From Phymorhynchus buccinoides (lineage: Eukaryota; Mollusca; Gastropoda; Neogastropoda; Raphitomidae): a stretch of 64,000 bases of DNA. The DNA lies in contig CM065699.1 in assembly GCA_017654935.2 (NCBI GenBank), positions 7,180,847 through 7,244,846 of the forward strand, written 5' to 3'. The stretch's first letter is position 1; every line of letters begins with the position of its first letter. The notes beneath the pieces are model-generated. The model had not been told where the DNA came from. It saw nothing but the letters and a program-made list of their open reading frames with translations, and searched no databases. A program made the translations under genes and the position numbers. Positions 23,074 to 34,176 of the stretch are shown in pieces.

Positions 23074-23479
23074 GGTAAAGGTCAAGATGTGCCACCCCCC
23101 CTACCTATCTCGGTGAATTCTATTTTTCCGTTATTGCCTTTCTTACCATACATAAAGCTGTATTTTAGGAACATTTTTAGCTAATAACCTTTTTGGAATA
23201 CTAACCCTAACCCTAACCCTAGCCCTAACCCTAACCCTACCCCCCACCGTATAAGACGGAAAAACGCAACGAACCACAACTGTGACAAATCGCGGTGTAC
23301 TGCAGTACATAGTGGGGGGTAGGGTTAGGTTTAGGGCTAGGGTTAGGGTTAGTATTCCAAAAAGGTTATTAGCTGAATATGTTCCTAAAATACAGCTTTA
23401 TGTATGGTAAGAAAGGCAAAAACGGAAAAATAGAATTAACCGAGAAATGCAGGGGGGGTGGCACATCTTTACCTTTGCC
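23074..23479. mobile_element. Foldback element with telomere-like repeats, copy 1
   Basis: A 406-bp element whose two halves are inverted copies of about 165 bp. Ends are GGTAAAGGTCAAGATGTGCC and, at the right, GGCACATCTTTACCTTTGCC. Inside each arm lies a telomere-like tract: (CCCTAA)n at 23,201-23,239 and TTAGGG-type at 23,320-23,353. The arms flank a spacer of about 80 bp. An exact 8-bp duplication, GTTTCTTT, flanks it (23,066-23,073 and 23,480-23,487). Eight-base duplications are typical of hAT and P superfamilies. No coding capacity. Confidence 0.93.
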
Positions 23480-23487
23480 GTTTCTTT

Positions 23488-26205
23488 GTTGCTGAATCTA
23501 TATCATTATGCAAAGAAAAGGTATGTTGTCTAGATTTTTCTGTTTCTTTTAATGACGATTTTAATCATATTGATATGCAAAATGTAAGTGGTAGCAATAG
23601 CAATAATATGCAAGACGTTTGAACCCAGATGCGCTTGTTTATTTAGATAGAAATCTTTTTGCCACTTTTTATATGCCAAATAAAATTGATATATTGTGCA
23701 TGTTTTCTACATCCAATGCTGCTCAATCGTTTTGTTTCACTTTGGGTTTTTCTTTCCAGTATGTGTGTCTTTGTCTGTGTGGCTGGGCAAGGTTTTTCAT
23801 TTTAATTGTGCAATGTAACTTGTTAATAAGAACATACACACACACGCAGGCATGTATGCGCGCATGCACGCACTCACACACACATCTGTTGAAGGCACAA
23901 CTGGGGTATTTAAGAGCCGATCCCAGGAATCGGGTAGTCAGTTGTGAGTGGGAGAGAGAGAGAGAGAAACAAGCCAGCCACACTCCTAGCTGCGGGCTTT
24001 CGCCTGCACCAGCTTAGTTTTTCCCTCCTTTTGCGTTTGAAAAGGGATGCTTTCGCTGCGAGTGCCAAGCAAAAACTGACATTTTTAGCCTACTGCTTGC
24101 TTATATAGTGCCGCGCTGGCTTTAATACATGTATTAACACACACAGAGACACACACACCACTAGATAGTATGCCTAGGTACTCACTAATGCCTGGTGATT
24201 GTATTGTTCACAAAGTTATTGTCGATCTGGTTGATTTCTGAAAGGGGTGTTTTACATCCATTTCTCCCTACACTTTATTTGCTTGTTTTTGTTTGTTGCT
24301 CAAAGGTGTTCAAACATTTCCTTTAGTGAGTATTTTGCCATCAGTGAAAATGGTTCATCATTCTGCTATTAGTTTATATCACATTTGTGCTGAAGTTATG
24401 CTTAGCTTGCCTGTGTTTTCAGACGATTTATCATGTATTGTCTAGGGACTTTGCTGTGCGTATTTGTGGGGTTTTGTTTATTTTTTTACTGGGTTTTTTT
24501 TTCTTCTTTGCTGCACAAGCACAAAGTATTGTAATGACAATTTTGATTTTTTAAAATAACTTGTTGCCTCTCTTTCCTTAAACGCTTTATCTGCAAATGT
24601 AATAAATCTTGAAATTACATGTCTGATTGTGGTAGATTCTATCAGCAATAAGTTGAACAAAATCACTGGGTAATATAACAATGAAATAGGTGAATGAGTG
24701 CTAAGATGGTTGGCGAAATAACCTGTTTCAATTTCCTAGATGTCAAATTGTTGGAGTTTTATTTTTTCATTACTGCTAATTCTATCTTGAAAGTAGTTAC
24801 GTCTGTTAAATGCAACACTTTAAGTAGTTATTTTGTATGATTGGCTTGTATTGCAGAAAATCAAAATGTTATACAGAGTAATTTGATATTTGCTATGTCA
24901 TGTGACTCAACGAGACAGCAGTAGTTTGCTCGCTTATGAATATTTTATTTCAGTTGTTTAAAAAAAAAAGGTGATTTTTGTTGTTGTTTTATTCAAACTG
25001 TATTGAACTGATTTAAGCTGAATGCACAAAACTGTTTCTATGAAGAATTTGTAAAGTGAATTTTGTATTGCATCATATCGCATTTACATGAGTGAAAGTA
25101 GTTCAGGCATGCTCCTGAAATCAGGATTGAAAAAGCTGACAGAAAGAGTCTTCAGGATTGGCCATCTTGTCATCTGGATCCACAGTCTTATAAAATCAAA
25201 CATTTCTGCCGACATTGATATAAAACAAGGTGATAGACATGCAGTTCTAACACCACCCCCACCCATCCTGTATACACAGACACACACACATCGCGATCAC
25301 CACTTCAGGATTGGGAAGATTCAGAGAACATTGAAACGTGTCATTTTTAGGATTGAGAGAATGTTTTACTTTCCCCCATGCATTCATTCTCATCAAGACT
25401 CATGATGGTCAAGTCAACTAAGTTGGCACATGATTCATTCACGTTCAAATAATTTCCCGATTCAAAAGTTTCCTTGACCAAGAAATCAGCACAAAATAGG
25501 TGGGAGGAGGTACAAGAAGATGGAAATAATTACGCTGTTTATATAAAGGGTGGAAATGTTGCTTTGTCAGTCCAGTCTTAACTTTTTTGTACTTACCGGT
25601 AGTATAATGGTAGTAGAATTTGTGTTTAAAATGACAAGACAACTTAAAGAAATAAAGAGGCTTCAAGTACTAAAGATGATTCGCATGTGTTTTGTTTTTT
25701 TCTTTTCACAGGATATGTATATCAAAGTTTGGTGCTGATGTTGGTGTGTGTGTGTGTGTGTGTGCGCACGTGCGTGTGTGAACAGTTATGGAGTTTAATT
25801 TAAGAACTGTGTGAGTTTTTCCTCTTTTTTTTGGTATGTCCATGAATTTCTGCATATGCAAATACCACGTGTGCATTCTTTGTATGTAAACAATACATAG
25901 TGTGTTGTTAGTTATCTGTGGATATTTTATATTGAAGGATAACGGTATGACGTTAAAGGTCATGTTTATATTTGACATAGCATGGGTTAGTTACAGCACA
26001 TGCGCATGTGTACATGTGTTTGTCTGTGTGTAGTAGCATTGCCTGTTAAGCATTTATGTATATGAAAAGCATCAACAATCCAATCATGACTATGACATGT
26101 ACATACAGTTATTTATTTTACATGGAAACACAAATGTTAGGGTTGTTTGTTTTTTCTAATAAAAAGTGTTGTTTGAAATCTGTTAAATTTATGTTTGTAA
26201 ACTGT
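23488..26205. other. AT-rich intergenic sequence
   Basis: No gene or element recognised apart from short CA/GT microsatellites (23,835-23,884, 24,138-24,160, 25,741-25,780) and a GA patch at 23,951-23,967. Length and AT content would also fit intron or 3' UTR sequence, but I see no evidence for either. Confidence 0.5.
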
Positions 26206-26209
26206 TTAA

Positions 26210-26415
26210 CCCCTTGACTGCCACCAACTTATCACATACTGACCTGATGACATCATCAGACGAAGAGGAATAACTAATATGCTGGCTTTTGCTCTAGCAC
26301 AGTCAAGAGAGTTATATCCCCAGCCCATTTTGCCAGATTGGCTCTATCAGCTGTCTTTTTCATGGCATGATTTGCCCAATGATTTTTTCTGTAATTTTCT
26401 CTGGCAATCAAGGGG
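26210..26415 (+). mobile_element. TTAA-flanked MITE, second family
   Basis: 206 bp between TTAA at 26,206-26,209 and TTAA at 26,416-26,419. Inverted ends are CCCCTTGACTGCCA and TGGCAATCAAGGGG. Same target duplication as the CCCTTTCACCGCC family but different ends and body, so a separate piggyBac-type family. Confidence 0.82.
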
Positions 26416-26544
26416 TTAAAAGCAATAGAGTTTTAGCAGAACATGTTGAGAAATGCGTTGGATGTTGTCATAATTAGAACGAGGCACACAATCCTTTTTG
26501 CCATGGATGTATGCCATTCATAAAGTGAATTTTGGCATATAAAG

Positions 26545-26670
26545 TTGTCACTGAGAAGTGACATTCTGCCAGTTTTGGGAAAGGGATAGAGTTAGGATCA
26601 GCCTAGTATTATTTTCATAAAACTGAAAGAAGCAGACTTTGAGATTGAGGGTCGTAAACATGAGGAGGGC
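26545..26670 (+). repeat. Dispersed repeat D, copy 2
   Basis: Direct landmarks: TCACTGAGAAGTGACATTC, GGATAGAGTTAGGATCAGCC and CAGACTTTGAGATTGAG. It is inverted relative to the copies at 22,070 and 27,195. Confidence 0.7.
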
Positions 26671-26794
26671 GATTAAAGTACTTCTTCGCCAAAGCTTTGA
26701 AACATATTTGGCATGGCATTGATTATTTGCACTGCATTATTAAATAAACTCTTAAGACATTCTGGATGTAAATAGACTGGTAAAGTTAGCATTC

Positions 26795-27011
26795 TATTTG
26801 TTTTAGAATTTCATCAAAGTCATGTAAGCCTAGCGTTCTAATGATTCAAGTATCAAGTATATCATCAAATAAAGATAGCATGATTCAATTGATTCTCATG
26901 TGTATTGTGAAACATGAAAAAGTTATTCTATTCAAAGAATTTCATCACAGTCATGTAAGTCCAGCATTCTATTGAGTCAAGTATATAATCAAATAAAGAT
27001 AGCATTCAATA
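26795..27011 (+). repeat. Local direct duplication
   Basis: Two imperfect copies of about 105-115 bp (26,800-26,890 and 26,930-27,010) share TTTCATCA.AGTCATGTAAG, ATTCTA and ATCAAATAAAGATAGCAT. The second copy is interrupted at its right end by the TA-flanked MITE. Confidence 0.7.
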
Positions 27012-27157
27012 GGGCATTTGCCGCATGCCGGCGACCTTGAATTTCACTGAGTTGAATTTAGAGAGTTGAATTAGAAAGGTCAGCGTAACTCGGGCAGAAC
27101 GAACGCGGGCAAGTTAGTAGTAGTCTTGTATAGAGTTCGATCTCGTGGCAAATGCCC
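27012..27157. mobile_element. TA-flanked MITE
   Basis: 146 bp with inverted ends GGGCATTTGCC and GGCAAATGCCC, flanked on both sides by TA (27,010-27,011 and 27,158-27,159). A TA duplication fits the Tc1/mariner group. The paralogous segment at 26,874 shows an uninterrupted target. Confidence 0.8.
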
Positions 27158-27194
27158 TATTTGATTCTCAAGCGTATTGTGAAACAGAGGCTAA

Positions 27195-28100
27195 GAAGTA
27201 CTTTAGTCATCCTCCTCATGTTCACGACCCTCAATCTCAAAGTCTGCTTCATTCAGTTGTTTCATGTTTATCGTCAATACTTCAAGTTTATCGTCAAACA
27301 ATGCTGGAATCTTAATATAAAGCCAGAATTCAATTGATATATCATTAAAGAAAGCCGGAAATCGATCAATTCAAGTATAATTATTGTTAAAGAACTTGGA
27401 ACTGGGTAGTGTTATGTTGTTTCAAGCATATCATCAAATATGTTCATACTATTGATACAATTGTGTTGATTGTACAATATGTTGAATTCCCCTTATAATA
27501 TAGCAATAATGTGTCGTGGGATGTCGTAAAAATTGACATTTTTGCCATTGTCGATTGTTGTTTTCTGATTTTGACATATACTTGTGTGATGTAGGTGCGT
27601 GTGTGTTTCTGATCACATGTGTGTGTGTGCAACGTGTCTGCATGCAAATGTGCATTCATATGTTTGTTTGTGTGCATGTGCGCACAGAGTGTGATGTGTG
27701 TACTTGTAAGTGTGCATTCATGAATGTGTCTGTGCGTTCATGAGTGCATAGTTTGCATTAATGTTTTGTGCGTTTGAGAGAATGTGTGCGCGCGCCCACA
27801 CTCGTGTATGAGTTTTGAAGAGTGTCATAATCATATTTTTCATAGCTGCCATGATTATTTTCTTCTTTTTTTAAAAATATATACCACTACTGGCATAGAC
27901 TATCTGTTTGACATGCTTGAAAATGTGTTCACTTCGTCATTGTACATTATGAATATAGAGCCAGTTACCCACTCGCACATGTGCTTTCAGTTTGATATTG
28001 TCGGTTTTGTGAGAGTATTTTGTTTTTGTCCAAGCGAAAAAGAACCGTTTATTTTGTAGAAATGTGGCAACACTTTGTAATAAAGAGTTTATATGGAATT
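27195..28100. other. Intergenic sequence with repeat D fragment
   Basis: Positions 27,195-27,265 are a third, inverted fragment of repeat D. The rest is AT-rich with GT microsatellite patches (27,595-27,780). No gene recognised. An AATAAAGAG at 28,079 is a possible but unsupported polyadenylation signal. Confidence 0.5.
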
Positions 28101-28109
28101 TGGTTTCGT

Positions 28110-28900
28110 GTGTGGTTTTTGTATGTGTGTTGTGAGGTTTGTGTGTGTAAGAGAGAGGGAGGGTGTGTGTGTGAGGGATGGGAAGAGAATGTGTATGTGT
28201 GTGTGTGATAAGAGAGGGAGGGAGAGAATGTGTGTGTGTATGTGTGCGTGATGTGTGTGTGCATGCGCGTGATGTGTGTGTGAGAGAGATAGGGAGGGGG
28301 AGAAAATGTGTGTGTGCGTGTGATGTTTGTGTGTGTATGTATGAAAGAGGGAGCGGGAGAGAATGTGTGTATGTGCGTGATGTGTGTATGAGGGGGGGAG
28401 TGTGATGGTGTGGGGAAAGAGGGAGCGGGAGAGAATGTGTGTGTATGTATGAAAGAGGGAGCGGGAGAGAATGTGCGTGTGTGTGAAAGAGGGAGCGGGA
28501 GAGAATGTGTGTATGTATGTGTGTGTATGATGAGAGGGAGCGGGAGAGAATGTGTGTGTATGTGCGTGATGTGTGTGTATGTATGAAAGAGGGAGACGGG
28601 GTGATGAGAATGTGTGTGATGAGAGAGGGAGCGGGAGAGAATGTGTGTGTATGTGAGGGAGCGGGAGAGAATGTGTGTATGTATGAAAGAGGGAGCGGGA
28701 GAGAATGTGTGTGTATGTGAAAGAGGGAGCGGGAGAGAATGTGTGTGTATGTAGAAAGAGGGAGCGGGAGAGAATGTGTGTGTATGTATGCATGATGTGT
28801 GTGTATGAGAGAGAGAGGGGGAGAAAACTTGTGTGTGTGCGTGCGTGATGTTTGTGTGTGTGTATGAGAGAGGGAGCGGGAGAGAATGTCAGTGTGTCTC
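28110..28900. repeat. GT/GA-rich minisatellite
   Basis: Imperfect units of roughly 36-40 bp built from GAAAGAGGGAGCGGGAGAGA and ATGTGTGTGTATGT. The long open frames through it on both strands are repeat by-products. Confidence 0.9.
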
Positions 28901-28903
28901 TAA

Positions 28904-29158
28904 AGCCGGCGACAGACTATGTGACTGCCTCATGTGACTCGATCAGGTCGTGACGTTTCACCTCATTTGCGTACCATGCTGCTCGATCAGTCTGACTCCG
29001 TCGGGCCCAGTCAGGTGACAGGGCCGAATAGGGCGGGTTCTAAATTTCACTGATCGAGTCAGATAGCTTGTGACCTCTTCTGTGCGGGAAACAAAATTTG
29101 GTCTACGTCACGACCTGATCGAGTCATATGTCTCTGTCTCTATAGTCTGTCTCCAGCT
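28904..29158. mobile_element. TAA-flanked MITE (Harbinger-type)
   Basis: 255 bp with inverted ends AGCCGGCGACAGACTAT and ATAGTCTGTCTCCAGCT. Longer inverted similarity continues inwards (CGATCAGGTCGTGACGT and its complement). It is flanked by TAA at 28,901-28,903 and 29,159-29,161. A three-base TAA duplication is characteristic of PIF/Harbinger elements. No coding capacity. Confidence 0.83.
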
Positions 29159-29224
29159 TAAGGGAGAGAGCAAAGGGATGCATCTGCAAATTGGACTGGG
29201 ATCAGTGTGATGTGACACTGTCTA

Positions 29225-30000
29225 TTATGCTCCTGTTTCTATGTGTCTCTATGTGTCCCTGTCTCTATGTGTCCTTGTTGTTGTTTCTATGTGGCCCTGT
29301 CATTGTCTATGTGGCCCTGTCTCTATGTGTCCTTGTCTGTATGTGTCCCTGTCTCTATGTGTCCTTGTCTATGTGTGGCTCTATGTGTCCCTGTCTCTAT
29401 GTGTCCCTGTGTTGTCTATGTGTTTCTATGTGGCCCTGTCATTGTTTGTGTCTATGTGGCCCTGTCTCTATGTGTCCTTGTCAGTGTCTCTATGTCATGT
29501 CCCTGTCTCTATGTGGCCCTATGTTGTCCCTGTCTCTATGTGTCATTGTTTCTATGTGGCCTTGTCACCCTGTCTCTATGTGTCTATGTCTATGTGTCCC
29601 TGTCTCTATGTGTCCCTGTCAGTGTCTCTATGTGTCCCTGTCTCTATGTGTCCCTATCATTGTTTCTATGTGTCCCTGTCTTGTTTCTATGTGTCCCTGT
29701 CTCTATGTGTCCTTGTCAGTGTCTCTATGTGTCCCTGTCTCTATCATTGTGTGGCCCTGTCATTGTCCCCTGTCTCTATCAGCGTGTGTCCCTGTCTCTA
29801 TGTGTCCCTCTCTATGTGTCATTGTGTCTATGTGTCCCTGTCTCTATGTGTGTTTCTATGTGTCCCTGTTCTATGTGTCAGTGTCTCTATGTGTCCCTGT
29901 TTCTATGTGTCCCTATCATTGTTTCTATGTGGCACTGGTAATGTATGTGTCCCTGGAAGACGGGGTAGTGTCTCTATGTGTCCCTGTTTCTATGCGTCAC
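29225..30000 (+). repeat. 15-bp CTCTATGTGTCCCTG minisatellite
   Basis: Degenerate units of about 15 bp (CTCTATGTGTCCCTGT and variants with GGCCCTG, TCATTG or CAGTG). Three parallel open frames of 230-290 codons arise because the unit is a multiple of three. They are cysteine/serine/leucine-rich and not gene-like. Confidence 0.93.
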
Positions 30001-30022
30001 TGTCATTGTGGTAAGTGGGTAA

Positions 30023-30233
30023 GGGGAAGGGGTAAAAAGCGCATGGGCGGGTAAGAAGCCCACCCCAATTATCTCATGAAATGAAGCAAAGTTCAGTCTC
30101 ATTTTGCCCATGAGACGAGCGTTAATGTCTAGCATTCGTCTCATGGGCAAATTTGACTGAAATTTTCTTTATTTCGTGAGATAATTGGGGTGGGCTTCTT
30201 ACCCGCCCATGCGCTTTTTACCCCGTCTTCCCC
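30023..30233. mobile_element. Foldback MITE (GGGGTAAAAAGCGC ends)
   Basis: About 210 bp, nearly all of which folds on itself. The outer arm GGGGTAAAAAGCGCATGGGC pairs with GCCCATGCGCTTTTTACCCC. An inner pair is GCCCATGAGACGA with TCGTCTCATGGGC. TA-containing flanks are present, but a clean target duplication is not resolved. Confidence 0.82.
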
Positions 30234-30675
30234 TAGTAGTAGTAGTAGTGGTGGTTGTAGTCATGCTCATGTCATTGGATTTTTGTTTCATGTTTTTATT
30301 CCATTTCTATTATGTGTAAAGCGCCCTGTAGCCTACATAGTAGGATGGGCGCTATGTAAATGTTCCTCATTATTATTATTATTATTAAGAAGATTATATT
30401 ATCATCAGGCATGAAGATTTTCAGCTTTCAAGCAAATTTCAGTTTGAAGGCCCATAAGGATCTTTGTTAGAATAAAACAAAAAGTTTCCTAACTGAGTAA
30501 GAATTATCATACTTCTTATGGGTGAATGCAAAGTGAACTCACTATATCAGTTCTATTTCTAATGCTGTTTTTAAGGCCTATATTACAAAAAAAGTCTTCA
30601 GACATTAGACGCACAAATTAGAACAACGCTTTTCCGGTGCTTTTTTTTCCACGATTCCTCAATCCCATGCCTGAT
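30234..30675. other. Sequence before the assembly gap
   Basis: Trinucleotide repeats (TAGTAG, ATTATT) and AT-rich sequence; no gene recognised. A short fragment at 30,300-30,360 (AAGCGCCCTGTAGCC, GGGCGCTATGTAAATG) resembles 33,245-33,285 (GTAGGCGCTATATAAATT), probably the 3' end of a dispersed retroelement. Confidence 0.45.
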
Positions 30676-31175
30676 NNNNNNNNNNNNNNNNNNNNNNNNN
30701 NNNNNNNNNNNNNNNNNNNNNNNNNNNNNNNNNNNNNNNNNNNNNNNNNNNNNNNNNNNNNNNNNNNNNNNNNNNNNNNNNNNNNNNNNNNNNNNNNNNN
30801 NNNNNNNNNNNNNNNNNNNNNNNNNNNNNNNNNNNNNNNNNNNNNNNNNNNNNNNNNNNNNNNNNNNNNNNNNNNNNNNNNNNNNNNNNNNNNNNNNNNN
30901 NNNNNNNNNNNNNNNNNNNNNNNNNNNNNNNNNNNNNNNNNNNNNNNNNNNNNNNNNNNNNNNNNNNNNNNNNNNNNNNNNNNNNNNNNNNNNNNNNNNN
31001 NNNNNNNNNNNNNNNNNNNNNNNNNNNNNNNNNNNNNNNNNNNNNNNNNNNNNNNNNNNNNNNNNNNNNNNNNNNNNNNNNNNNNNNNNNNNNNNNNNNN
31101 NNNNNNNNNNNNNNNNNNNNNNNNNNNNNNNNNNNNNNNNNNNNNNNNNNNNNNNNNNNNNNNNNNNNNNNNNNN
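30676..31175. other. Assembly gap (500 N)
   Basis: Exactly 500 undetermined bases, the usual size of an arbitrary scaffold gap. It truncates the coding exon on its right side. Confidence 0.99.
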
Positions 31176-31708
31176 GAATCAAACCATGCAGAGCTTGAGC
31201 TTGGCGGATCCATCGACGCAGAGTTTGAGGGAGGCGATTCGATCACTATCGGATTTGACAGCTGCGATTCAACCACCATGCAGTCCGAGAGTGACGATTC
31301 ATTCAACCTGGAACTGCGGGGCGACGACTCGACGAAATTCGCGTCAGCTCCGGAACTGTCAGGATTCTTGTCCCTTCCTCCTTGCTGGTGCCTTCTTTCC
31401 TCTTCATAGCCCGGCCCTGTCCTCTCAGGAGTGCGGTCCGACGCTGAAGGGTCGTGGAGCACCACGGGGGCAGACCACAGGTCGGGGAGCTGCGGGGGTA
31501 ACCACACGTGGTCCAAGTTGTCGTGGGTGTGCAGGCGATGCCCGTTGGGCAGGATGCCCAGCTTGTACTTGATGGAGCGCCACGCGGGGTTGTTCTCCCG
31601 CTGCATGCTCTGCAGCAGGGACATGCGGGCCCCAATGATCTCGCTGGGGTTGTAGGGGCCAAAGTCCCCCTCCACGTCGTCCACAAAGGGCGGAGGTACA
31701 AAGCTCAT
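31176..31708 (-). CDS. Probable coding exon of an unidentified protein, cut by the gap
   Basis: On the minus strand a good acceptor (CTTGCCTGTGTTTCAG) precedes an exon starting at 31,708 with ATGAGC. The frame stays open for about 178 codons into the gap. GC content and codon use are clearly higher than in the surroundings, unlike a chance open frame. The first 80 residues look globular (VDDVEGDFGPYNPSEIIG, ENNPAWRSIKYKLGILP, HDNLDHVWLP). The rest is serine/proline-rich and probably disordered, with repeated VVESQLSNP/VIESPPSNS-like phrases. I do not recognise the family. It lies on the same strand as the EEPD1-like exon. The combination of a GDF and an LDHVW motif faintly recalls EEP nucleases, but I would not assign it on that basis. 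Confidence 0.6.
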
Positions 31709-31737
31709 CTGAAACACAGGCAAGAGTTTATCTATAA

Positions 31738-31912
31738 GCACACGCACACAGAACATCCAGATTTTCCATGTGGAAATCCATCAATAAGTAAAAGAAAGAA
31801 GGAAAAACCGGATTAGGGGAAATATGGACACGTGCGCTTATTTTTTCCTTATTTTTTTAACTTATTATTTCCACGCGGAAAATCAGGATGTACTGTGTAC
31901 GTGCCCTTAGAG
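31738..31912. mobile_element. Foldback MITE (CGTACACAGTACATCC-type), copy 3
   Basis: About 175 bp immediately upstream of the exon. Imperfect inverted ends are CATCCAGATTTTCC.TGTGG and CCACGCGGAAAATCAGGATG, followed by TACTGTGTACGTGCCC. It shares AATAAGTAAAAGAAAG with 8,391-8,612. Confidence 0.7.
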
Positions 31913-32440
31913 TTTTGTCATGACATCATTCACAGAGAATTGTCAACAATGTCACTATTAAAAACACAAGTCCAGTCTCTAGAATGCTAAAACTAAAACT
32001 GAAATTTTAAGTGATAGAACTGATACACTTTTAACTTAAAACAACAAAACATTTTTTTACACACACACACACGCATTGGTATCATCCACCAAGGAGTGGT
32101 ACTTCTTCTGAGTAGGGATGGTTATCCTGCCTCACCCCAACAGTCACCACTTTAGAGTCTAAAGTTAGACTACAGGCGCATAGGATCCATTCTTTCCATA
32201 AAGCTATCAACGGGTACTTTCCTGCAAAGTGCAATAGAGGCAGACAACTTCATCAATCCTGCCAGAAATAAGAGGCCGGTAAGACCGACAAAATCTGAAG
32301 GAAGTCAGTCCTTTCCTTCCTTCTTTTCCATAAAGCGACCAGTCACTTTTGACTATTCTGTCTCTGTTACTTTAGGGGGATCTACAGAAATGCTCACTGA
32401 GGTACTGGTAGTAACGGTACTGAGAAGAAGAAAGTTGACA
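31913..32440. other. Intergenic/intron sequence
   Basis: No gene recognised; a short CA run lies at 32,058-32,073. Confidence 0.45.
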
Positions 32441-32525
32441 ATAGAAGAAGAAGACAGAAAGCCTGGCCCAGCCAGCTAGGTTCCGCTGATCGGCCCCTAA
32501 CGTGATGCCGCGCCACTGGGAAAAA
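32440..32525 (-). repeat. LINE 3'-end fragment
   Basis: The minus strand resembles the region beside the LINE tail at 36,170-36,230: GGGGCCGATCAG followed by a GCTGGCTGGG-like segment. It is probably a 3' UTR remnant of the same LINE family. Confidence 0.45.
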
Positions 32526-32654
32526 AAGTGGGGTGGGGTGAGTTATTGTGATTTGGAGACCCAGGACACGAAATCTCAAAACAGCACAGTTCGCAAGAAT
32601 TAACACCCGCTGCTATAACAACGAGTTCAGCAATAGGACAGTGAATACATGTAT

Positions 32655-32755
32655 GTTCAGTTTCTTTCTGCGAACTGTGTGAGACTGGAACAGCCTCAAC
32701 AAAGCTGAGAGCTGAGACGACCGAGGCCTTCAAGAGCCGCCTCTCGTCTCCAACA
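32655..32755 (+). pseudogene. LINE reverse transcriptase C-terminal tail, decayed
   Basis: Plus-strand translation shows FFLRTV-stop-DWNSL. After a frameshift it shows AETTEAFKSRL. This pattern (F..R.V..WNSLP ... A.s...FK..L) marks the extreme C-terminus of non-LTR retrotransposon ORF2 proteins. Confidence 0.6.
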
Positions 32756-33719
32756 GCAAATCATTTTATTTAAATTAATTATAGGTATATTGTCATCTTT
32801 TCATTATTTATTTATTTTATTTGTGCTCTCTCCAAAGTCTTCCGTTGGTGTTTATACCAGAATTGGGTGTCTGCCAACGCAGATTTGATGCAGACGCACA
32901 TTATGCAGATGCATCCTGCATGCGTGCGTGCATGTGTGTGCGTGCATGCGCTCCTATATCTTCCCCCCCCCCCCCCATCTTGTCAGGTAAAGTAATCATG
33001 CATGTGTGTGTGACTGTGTGTGTGTGTGTGCGTGTTGGTGCTGTTGTTATTGTTGCATTTGCGTAAGATATGTACTTATTTATATTTTGTAAGTTGTGTA
33101 CCTTTTCTTGTATTATGTCTGTGAAAGATACACGTTTTTGTGCCCTATATATATGTGTACTTCTTTATGTTCTACTCATGTAAAATATGTGATTTTGTCA
33201 TGTTCTGATTGTAGAAGATACTGTATCTTCTGTGTTCCATTTGCTTAGAGCCCTAACTCAGAGAGTAGGCGCTATATAAATTAACATTATTACTATCCTA
33301 TATGATCATGAATTTGTGTCAGAGGCGTATTCCTGTCTAACCTTTCACCCAGAGGCCTAGTGAAGTCGTATGGACAGAACCTGGCACCTACTACTGTTTA
33401 CAAAGCCGAAGGAGAATATAATGAGATCGCTTGGGACATCGGCCCATTTACGAGCCACCAATACAATATAGCGCTACTGGGTCAGGTGACCAAAAAGACT
33501 TACAGGATCTCTACACACGAAAAAGTCAAGAGGAGGAGAGGAAAGTGGCTGTTGAGCCGATGCTGGACCTCAGCTAGCGGATTCTGAGTAGCCAGGAGCT
33601 AGGGCAACTCCACCTAAAGGCCCTGGTTGAGGCAATCCTATAAGTGTGCAGGAAATCATCTCCAGCAAGTGCAACTGAAGAGAATGAAAAGTCTGTCAGT
33701 CAGCCAGCACAGACGCATA
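32756..33719. other. Unassigned, microsatellites and an unexplained open stretch
   Basis: GT/CA tracts at 32,925-33,035 and AT-rich sequence to 33,330. The stretch 33,340-33,720 has balanced composition and a 75-codon frame (LAPTTVYKAEGEYNEIAWD). I recognise no family, and it may be a decayed retroelement piece. Confidence 0.4.
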
Positions 33720-34110
33720 AACTCATTCAAGTCGTTCCGGCCATATATGGCCGGAATTAATAGATAACTGTCAATTTGATGCATTTGCTTCAAGGGAAGT
33801 AAATCTGTGCGCACACAATACCATGGTCACTTCTAAACTCGCTTCGCTCCCTTAGACCACAATTTTACCTCTAACTTTGCTTATGTAGTGGTTTGTTGTG
33901 GGGTAACCAATCGGTGTGGATAGTTTTTCTATATAAAGTCTAATATATATAAGTATGATCTACAACTTCCCTATGTCTAAACCTGATGTAAAAACCCGTA
34001 AACGTCCTTCATTTCTCCTTTTGTTTATGTATGTTTTGTTTGTGTGCATGGCTGGAGTGATTTGTGAGTTTTTTTAATAATTCAAAATCGTTGCAATGCG
34101 AATTAGTTAA
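33720..34110 (+). repeat. Dispersed repeat B, copy 3
   Basis: Independent copy outside the palindrome. It runs from CTCATTCAAGTCGTTCCGG through TTTCTATATAAAGTCTAATA and TGTTTATGTATGTTTTGTTT to AAAATCGTTGCAATGCG. It shows that this segment is a genomic repeat, not unique sequence. Confidence 0.75.
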
Positions 34111-34176
34111 ACACTGCATGCAGGACCCAGTCACCATGCACTGCGCAAAGCCTGGGTGTGGGGCAGAGATCTTTAA

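Noticed and set aside
23201..23353. True telomere or chromosome end
   Set aside because: Tracts are short, occur in both orientations and lie inside a transposable element with target duplications.
28089..28793. Histidine/threonine-rich 234-codon frame
   Set aside because: GT/GA minisatellite read on the minus strand.
29191..30054. Three overlapping frames of 230-290 codons rich in Cys, Ser and Leu
   Set aside because: A 15-bp minisatellite keeps all frames of one strand open; the composition is not protein-like.
30598..31756. Very long frames through the gap region
   Set aside because: The N run is read through artificially. Only the part right of 31,176 on the minus strand has coding support.
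33360..33587. 75-codon frame (LAPTTVYKAEGEYNEIAWD...)
   Set aside because: Composition is plausible, but no family, splice sites or repeat match could be recognised. Left as unassigned sequence.
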